A stretch of 64,000 nucleotides of DNA from NCBI GenBank assembly GCA_036004665.1, contig DASYRG010000042.1:1-64000 (forward strand). The letters run 5' to 3'. This stretch comes from JACQGZ01 sp036004665. GTDB taxonomy: Bacteria > Sysuimicrobiota > Sysuimicrobiia > Sysuimicrobiales > Humicultoraceae. The notes below the pieces were generated by a model. The model saw only the letters and a program-made list of their open reading frames with translations. It was not told the DNA's origin and ran no database searches. The stretch's first letter is position 1, and every line of letters begins with the position of its first letter. Positions 60,547 through 64,000 of this stretch are shown here, piece after piece. A program made the position numbers and the translations under genes.

Positions 60547-62286
60547 TCAGGAACGCAGATCCTCTCCGGGAAGAAGGACGCGTTGCCTCTTGACGTCCCA
60601 AAGGCCCCGGGAGGTCAGGCGCAGGTCTGGCAGCGCGTCGAACGAGAGGAAGAGCAGGGTGTAGAGGAGGTCGCCGTGCGGGTAGCCGCGCTCGCGCAGG
60701 AGGGCGGTGAGGGTTCGCACCGCGGAGACGACCGTGGGAAAGGACTCCTGGGACATCGTCCCCGCCAGTGGTAGCGCGAAGTCGTAGACCAGCCTCTTGT
60801 CCTCGACCAGTGCGACGCCCCCGCCCATCTCGAGGACCCGTCGCGCCGCGCGGGCCATCGCCTGGGGGGCGGCGCCGATTACGGTCACCGCTCGCACGAC
60901 CGAGAAGGTGGACGCCAATCCGTCCAGCCGCTCGGCGAACCCGCTGAGCAGACCGCGGGAGATCCATCTGCCCTCCGCATCGAGCAGGGCGATCTGCTGG
61001 ATGCCGGGCGGCAGGCTTCCGCCGCTGGATCGGACCTCACGGCGGCGGGTAATGACCTCGTTCTCGAGGTGCATCGCCGGCACCGACTCCCCTTCCGGAG
61101 GGCGAAAGAGTTCGGGCCGCGGCTGCCACGACGGCGCGTAAGCCGGGGGAAGATACCTCGCCCAGTCCAGGTGCGGGAGAGGGGCGGTGAGGCTGCCGGC
61201 CTCGGCGGCGAGGCGTCCTCCGGCGAAGACGATCTCGGGCCGGGGATGGCGCAGGTCGCTGATCACATTGATGTCGGCGAGCCGGCCCGGGGCGATGCCG
61301 CCGATCTCCTCATCCAGACCGTAGTAGGTGGCAGGATTGATCGTCGCCATCTGGTAGGCGGCCATGGGTGGAACGCCCGCCTCGATGGCGACGGCGATGA
61401 GGCGGTCGACGTATCCCTCCTCGTCGATGAAGACAGGGTTGGGTCCGTCGGGGGTGAGCATCAGGCGCCCCGAGAAGGCGCGCTCCCCGGTGGCGATCGA
61501 AGCCAGGCGAGGCAGGTCCCGCCGGATCGAGGAGTGGCGGAGCATCACGTAGAGGCCGGCGCGCAAACGGGCGAGCGCCTCGTCCGCGGTAATCGCTTCA
61601 TGGTCGCTGCTGATGCCCGCCGCCGTCAGCGTCTGCAGCCGCTCCGCGCTTACGCCGGGGGCGTGCCCCTCGACACGCCGCCCCTCCGCGAGGCCCGCCG
61701 CGACAGCCGCCGTCGCGGCCGCCTCACCCGCGTAGAGCGCCGGCCAGCGCGTCATTTCGCCCACCGCGCGGACGCTCTCCAACCGCAGGAGCCCGCTCAG
61801 GCGGTCGGGAGCAAACAGTTCCTGCTCGCGATCCTCATGCCCCTGTCCGTGTAGCCGGAGGAACCAGTAGTAGTGCAACGGGAGGGCGGACAGCACGGTG
61901 AGGAACTCGGGAAGACGATCCGCCCGCGCGTGCAAGAGCAGATGCAGCGTGTCCAGGACGATCGCCGTGGTGCCGAGAGCGAGCACCGCCTCGGCCAGGG
62001 CGACCGGATTGGAGAAGCCGGCGGGATGCGCGTGCGGATCGATGTAGCCGGGCACGAGGATGCGGCCTTCCAGCGGAATCACGGATGTCTCCGCCCCGGC
62101 GGCCGCCCGGCGCGCCCCCACGTAGGCGATCCGGCCTCGGGCGACGGCGACGTTGGCGTCCAGCAGCTCGCCGGAATAGACGTTCAGCACGCGCCCCCCT
62201 TCCAGCGTGAGATCGGCGGGGGCGTCTCCCCGCGCCACCGCTGCCAGCGCGCGAAGGTCCTCGGCTGTGCGGGTGGTGCGGCGCAT
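60547..62286 (-). CDS. ade: adenine deaminase
   Basis: 579-residue amidohydrolase that converts adenine to hypoxanthine for purine salvage. Metal ligands His85 and His87 occur in YIDPHAHP; SSDHEAIT and the family's PDGPNPVFIDEEGYVD region follow. The C-terminal domain carries the adenine-deaminase signature MGGGVALVEDKRLVYDFALPL (quoted to mark the GGG and PLAG motifs near 510-530). ATG 62286. No purine transporter is adjacent; the BMP binding protein at 44663 is far away. Confidence 0.92.
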   Translation of the reverse strand: MRRTTRTAEDLRALAAVARGDAPADLTLEGGRVLNVYSGELLDANVAVARGRIAYVGARRAAAGAETSVIPLEGRILVPGYIDPHAHPAGFSNPVALAEAVLALGTTAIVLDTLHLLLHARADRLPEFLTVLSALPLHYYWFLRLHGQGHEDREQELFAPDRLSGLLRLESVRAVGEMTRWPALYAGEAAATAAVAAGLAEGRRVEGHAPGVSAERLQTLTAAGISSDHEAITADEALARLRAGLYVMLRHSSIRRDLPRLASIATGERAFSGRLMLTPDGPNPVFIDEEGYVDRLIAVAIEAGVPPMAAYQMATINPATYYGLDEEIGGIAPGRLADINVISDLRHPRPEIVFAGGRLAAEAGSLTAPLPHLDWARYLPPAYAPSWQPRPELFRPPEGESVPAMHLENEVITRRREVRSSGGSLPPGIQQIALLDAEGRWISRGLLSGFAERLDGLASTFSVVRAVTVIGAAPQAMARAARRVLEMGGGVALVEDKRLVYDFALPLAGTMSQESFPTVVSAVRTLTALLRERGYPHGDLLYTLLFLSFDALPDLRLTSRGLWDVKRQRVLLPGEDLRS

Positions 62287-62417
62287 CAGGGCGGCAGGGC
62301 CGCGGCGTCGGAGGGTGACCGGGTCTTCCCCGTGAACCTTAGCGACGGCACAGGAGAGATAACTTCGGCGGGGTGAACCCGGTTTCCGTGGTCACCCGGG
62401 CTCAGCGGAGGTGGGGG

Positions 62418-63083
62418 ATGGAGCTGACCTATTTTGGCCATGCCAGCTTTCTGCTCACGGCCGGCGATGGGACCATGATCTTGATCGACCCATTTGACGA
62501 CCAGCCAGGGTATCCGGCCCCGGACATCTCGCCGACGGCCGTCTCAGTCTCCCACGAGCACTTCGACCACAACCACGTCGCCACGGCAAAGGGAAAGCCA
62601 AAGGTGCTCCGCGGTCTCACCGACGGTGGGAAGGGATGGGCCAAGGTCGATGAGCGCCTGGGGGCGGTGCGGGTTACCACCGTGCCCACCTTCCACGACC
62701 CGACAAAGGGATCGCAGCGCGGCCGCAACAGCGTTTTCATCTATGAGGTAGACGGACTTCGCATCGTCCACGCAGGCGACCTGGGCCACACCCTCGACCC
62801 GGACCAGATCAAAGCGATCGGCCGGCCCGACGTCCTGATGATCCCGGTGGGCGGCTTCTACACGATCGGCCCACAGGAGGCCGATGCCGTCGTCGCCGCG
62901 CTCACCCCGCGGGTCGTGATCCCGATGCACTACAAGACCGAGGTTAACGAGGGCTGGTCGATCGGCACGATCGACGAGTTCACCAAGGGCAAGCGGAGCG
63001 TTTCGCGGAAAGGGCGCAGCGTCACGATCAGCCGCGAGACACTCCCGGCGGAGTCCGAGGTGTGGGTGCTCGCTCATGCCTGA
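62418..63083 (+). CDS. MBL-fold metal-dependent hydrolase (UPF0173-like)
   Basis: 221 residues from ATG 62418, with GGAGG six bases upstream; an extension to 62373 is less likely. The zinc motif is SHEHFDHNH (His46, His48, Asp50, His51), preceded by the characteristic FGHASFLL. Later HAGDLGH and PMHYKT complete the site. Such L-ascorbate-lactonase-like/UPF0173 hydrolases have broad or unknown activity. The last eight bases overlap the MerB-like gene (ATGCCTGA), so the two are probably one transcript. Confidence 0.9.
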   Translation: MELTYFGHASFLLTAGDGTMILIDPFDDQPGYPAPDISPTAVSVSHEHFDHNHVATAKGKPKVLRGLTDGGKGWAKVDERLGAVRVTTVPTFHDPTKGSQRGRNSVFIYEVDGLRIVHAGDLGHTLDPDQIKAIGRPDVLMIPVGGFYTIGPQEADAVVAALTPRVVIPMHYKTEVNEGWSIGTIDEFTKGKRSVSRKGRSVTISRETLPAESEVWVLAHA

Positions 63084-63765
63084 GCCAAAGGATCTCGACG
63101 TGGCCGTGAAGTTGAAGGTCTATGAGACCGTCGCGGCCACCGGCAACGCACCCAGCGCCGCGGATGTTGCCGCAGCCCTGGCCCTCTCCGTCGAGACTGT
63201 GGCTGCCGCCTTTGACCGCCTCCACCAGAAGCGGCTGCTGGTGCCGGAGCCAGGCGATCCATCGCGGATTCGGATGGCCCCTCCGTTTTCCGCAGTGGAG
63301 ACCTCCTTCCGCGTGACCGTGAAGGGCCGCGCCCATTTCGCAAACTGCGTCTGGGACGCGTTCGGCATCCCCGCGGCCCTGCACGAGGACGCCGCAATCG
63401 AGGCCTCAGATGGGTACACGGGGGAGCCGATCACCTTGGAAGTGAAGGACGGAAGGCCCGTTCCCCAGGCGTGCGTCATCCATTTCGCCGTGCCCGCGGC
63501 GCGGTGGTGGGAGGATATCATCCATACCTGAGCGACGATGCTCCTCTTCCGGTCGGAGGAGACGGTAGCGCGGTGGTGTGAAACCCACGGGGTCCCGCAA
63601 CGCCCGCTCATCTCGCTCGATCAGCTGTGGCAGCTGGCGGTGACGTGGTATGGGGACCGGCTGACGGAAGAATCCCGCCGGCCGGGGGCAGACGAAATGG
63701 TGGAGATTTTCGCCGGGATCGGACTCGAAGGCCCGTTCTGGGATCCCAGGGCAGATCAGTGGTAG
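63076..63765 (+). CDS. candidate selenoprotein: MerB-like organomercurial lyase, in-frame TGA at catalytic Cys159 position
   Basis: The frame from ATG 63076 to TAG 63763-63765 (229 residues) contains one TGA at 63529-63531, codon 152. Both sides belong to one protein: an N-terminal winged-helix-like domain, the MerB core with Cys91-x-x-Asp94 (NCVWD, equal to Cys96 and Asp99 of E. coli MerB), then HT-TGA-ATMLLFRSEETVARW, which aligns with the FCCHVHFF region around MerB Cys159. The spacing Cys91 to codon 152 (61) fits Cys96 to Cys159 (63). The second half alone (ATG 63538) has no Shine-Dalgarno and no active site. A GGU-loop hairpin follows the TGA. MerB cleaves carbon-mercury bonds; whether this distant member does so is unproven. 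Alternatives are a nonsense mutation or sequencing error. Confidence 0.82.
63541..63561 (+). promoter_or_regulatory. bacterial SECIS-like hairpin downstream of the TGA
   Basis: CTCCTCT (63541-63547) pairs with GGAGGAG (63555-63561) over 7 bp including one terminal U-G pair. The 7-base apical loop TCCGGTC contains GGT at 63551-63553, 19 bases after the UGA. In E. coli fdhF the essential GGU of the SelB-binding loop is about 18 bases after the UGA, so both geometry and loop sequence agree. Confidence 0.65.
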
Positions 63766-63824
63766 CGACGCCCGGCCCGTGAGCGTGAGGTCCTGGCGCG
63801 TGATGAGAGAGATGGAGGTGCACG

Positions 63825-64000
63825 ATGGGCGAGAAGATTGTGACCAGACACCCCGATCCCGCAAAGCGTGGCAGGAACATCGACCGGAGAAACTACGAGG
63901 CGGTGCGCACCGCGGTGCTCGCGACGCTCCGGCAGCGCGGTGAGATGACCTTCGAGGCGCTGCGGGATGAAGTCGAGCGCCGCTTGCGCGGCCGGTTTCA
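63825..64000 (+). CDS. partial gene, DUF6958-like small protein, 3' end outside window
   Basis: From ATG 63825 (GGAGG six bases upstream) the frame is open to the window edge, 58 codons. The sequence starts MGEKIVTRHPDPAKRG, followed by NIDRRNYEAVRTAVLATLR and TFEALRDEVERRLRG, which recalls a small uncharacterised family (DUF6958) with a winged-helix-like build. It follows the MerB-like gene after 59 bases on the same strand. The function is unknown. Confidence 0.6.
   Translation, partial: MGEKIVTRHPDPAKRGRNIDRRNYEAVRTAVLATLRQRGEMTFEALRDEVERRLRGRF

Noticed and set aside
1..64000. Genetic-code change with TGA read as Trp or Cys
   Set aside because: TGA ends many intact genes here at family-typical positions, and Trp and Cys are normally encoded by TGG and TGC/TGT.
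1..64000. CRISPR arrays, tRNA or rRNA genes, transposases
   Set aside because: No regularly spaced repeats, cloverleaf-like sequences, rRNA motifs or DDE/tyrosine recombinase sequences were found by reading.

Overview
The window is high-GC, gene-dense bacterial chromosome with short intergenic gaps, many start/stop overlaps (ATGA, GTGA, TTGA) and many GTG or TTG starts. No rRNA, tRNA, CRISPR array, phage or transposase gene was seen. The mix of genes (an F420 glutamyl ligase, a UPF0182 membrane protein, the CTC/TL5 form of ribosomal protein L25, class III cyclase-ATPase-TPR proteins) suggests a deep-branching Terrabacteria-type lineage, such as Actinobacteriota, Chloroflexota, Armatimonadota or a candidate phylum of the CSP1-3 kind. 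That placement is inference from gene content only.

The most notable observation is two unrelated genes in which an in-frame TGA replaces the catalytic cysteine. The gene at 10584-10982 is an ArsC/low-molecular-weight phosphatase-type arsenate reductase whose CX5R nucleophile is TGA. It sits behind a strong Shine-Dalgarno site, so its start lies upstream of the TGA. The gene at 63076-63765 is a MerB-like organomercurial lyase whose second catalytic cysteine (Cys159 of E. coli MerB) is TGA. It is followed at the right distance by a hairpin with GGU in the apical loop, as in bacterial SECIS elements. Together they suggest a selenocysteine-using organism with selenoenzymes directed at arsenic and mercury. 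No selA, selB, selC or selD gene is in the window, so this remains to be confirmed.

Layout: 1-417, partial dCMP deaminase. 425-10469, three tandem paralogous cyclase/AAA-ATPase/TPR regulators joined by TTGA overlaps. 10584-12456, the ArsC candidate and two methyltransferases. 12495-14606, L25, peptidyl-tRNA hydrolase and a molybdopterin oxidoreductase. 14616-18763, GNAT, class A beta-lactamase-fold protein, MFS exporter, SRPBCC protein and HIT protein. 18769-22352, a four-gene minus-strand operon (methyltransferase, FAD oxidoreductase, SRPBCC, ketoacyl synthase) that looks like a small biosynthetic unit. 22410-28151, envelope proteins, with a 584-base gene-free stretch that holds a small promoter/leader-peptide/terminator unit. 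28234-30984, UPF0182. 31066-37734, N-acylamino-acid racemase, GNATs, C45 acyltransferase, metalloprotease and M20 peptidase, probably for amino-acid stereoinversion or N-acyl amino-acid metabolism.

37756-44470 holds a stalk-domain protein, nicotinate phosphoribosyltransferase, CorA, an MBL hydrolase, a peroxiredoxin, DNA polymerase IV and an SDR. 44663-46905 couples a BMP-type binding protein to a Rieske oxygenase. 46871-53987 carries an AlkZ-related protein, a rubredoxin-like protein, an M16 protease pair, CofE, an enolase-superfamily enzyme and an unusual P-loop protein. 54031-58289 has a frameshifted beta-propeller gene, a SIMPL protein, an MFS protein and a DRG-like GTPase. A 38-base duplication and two palindromes mark the junction before the glycoside-hydrolase-like gene (58545-60056). 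The right end has a VOC protein, adenine deaminase, an MBL hydrolase, the MerB-like gene and a partial gene leaving the window.
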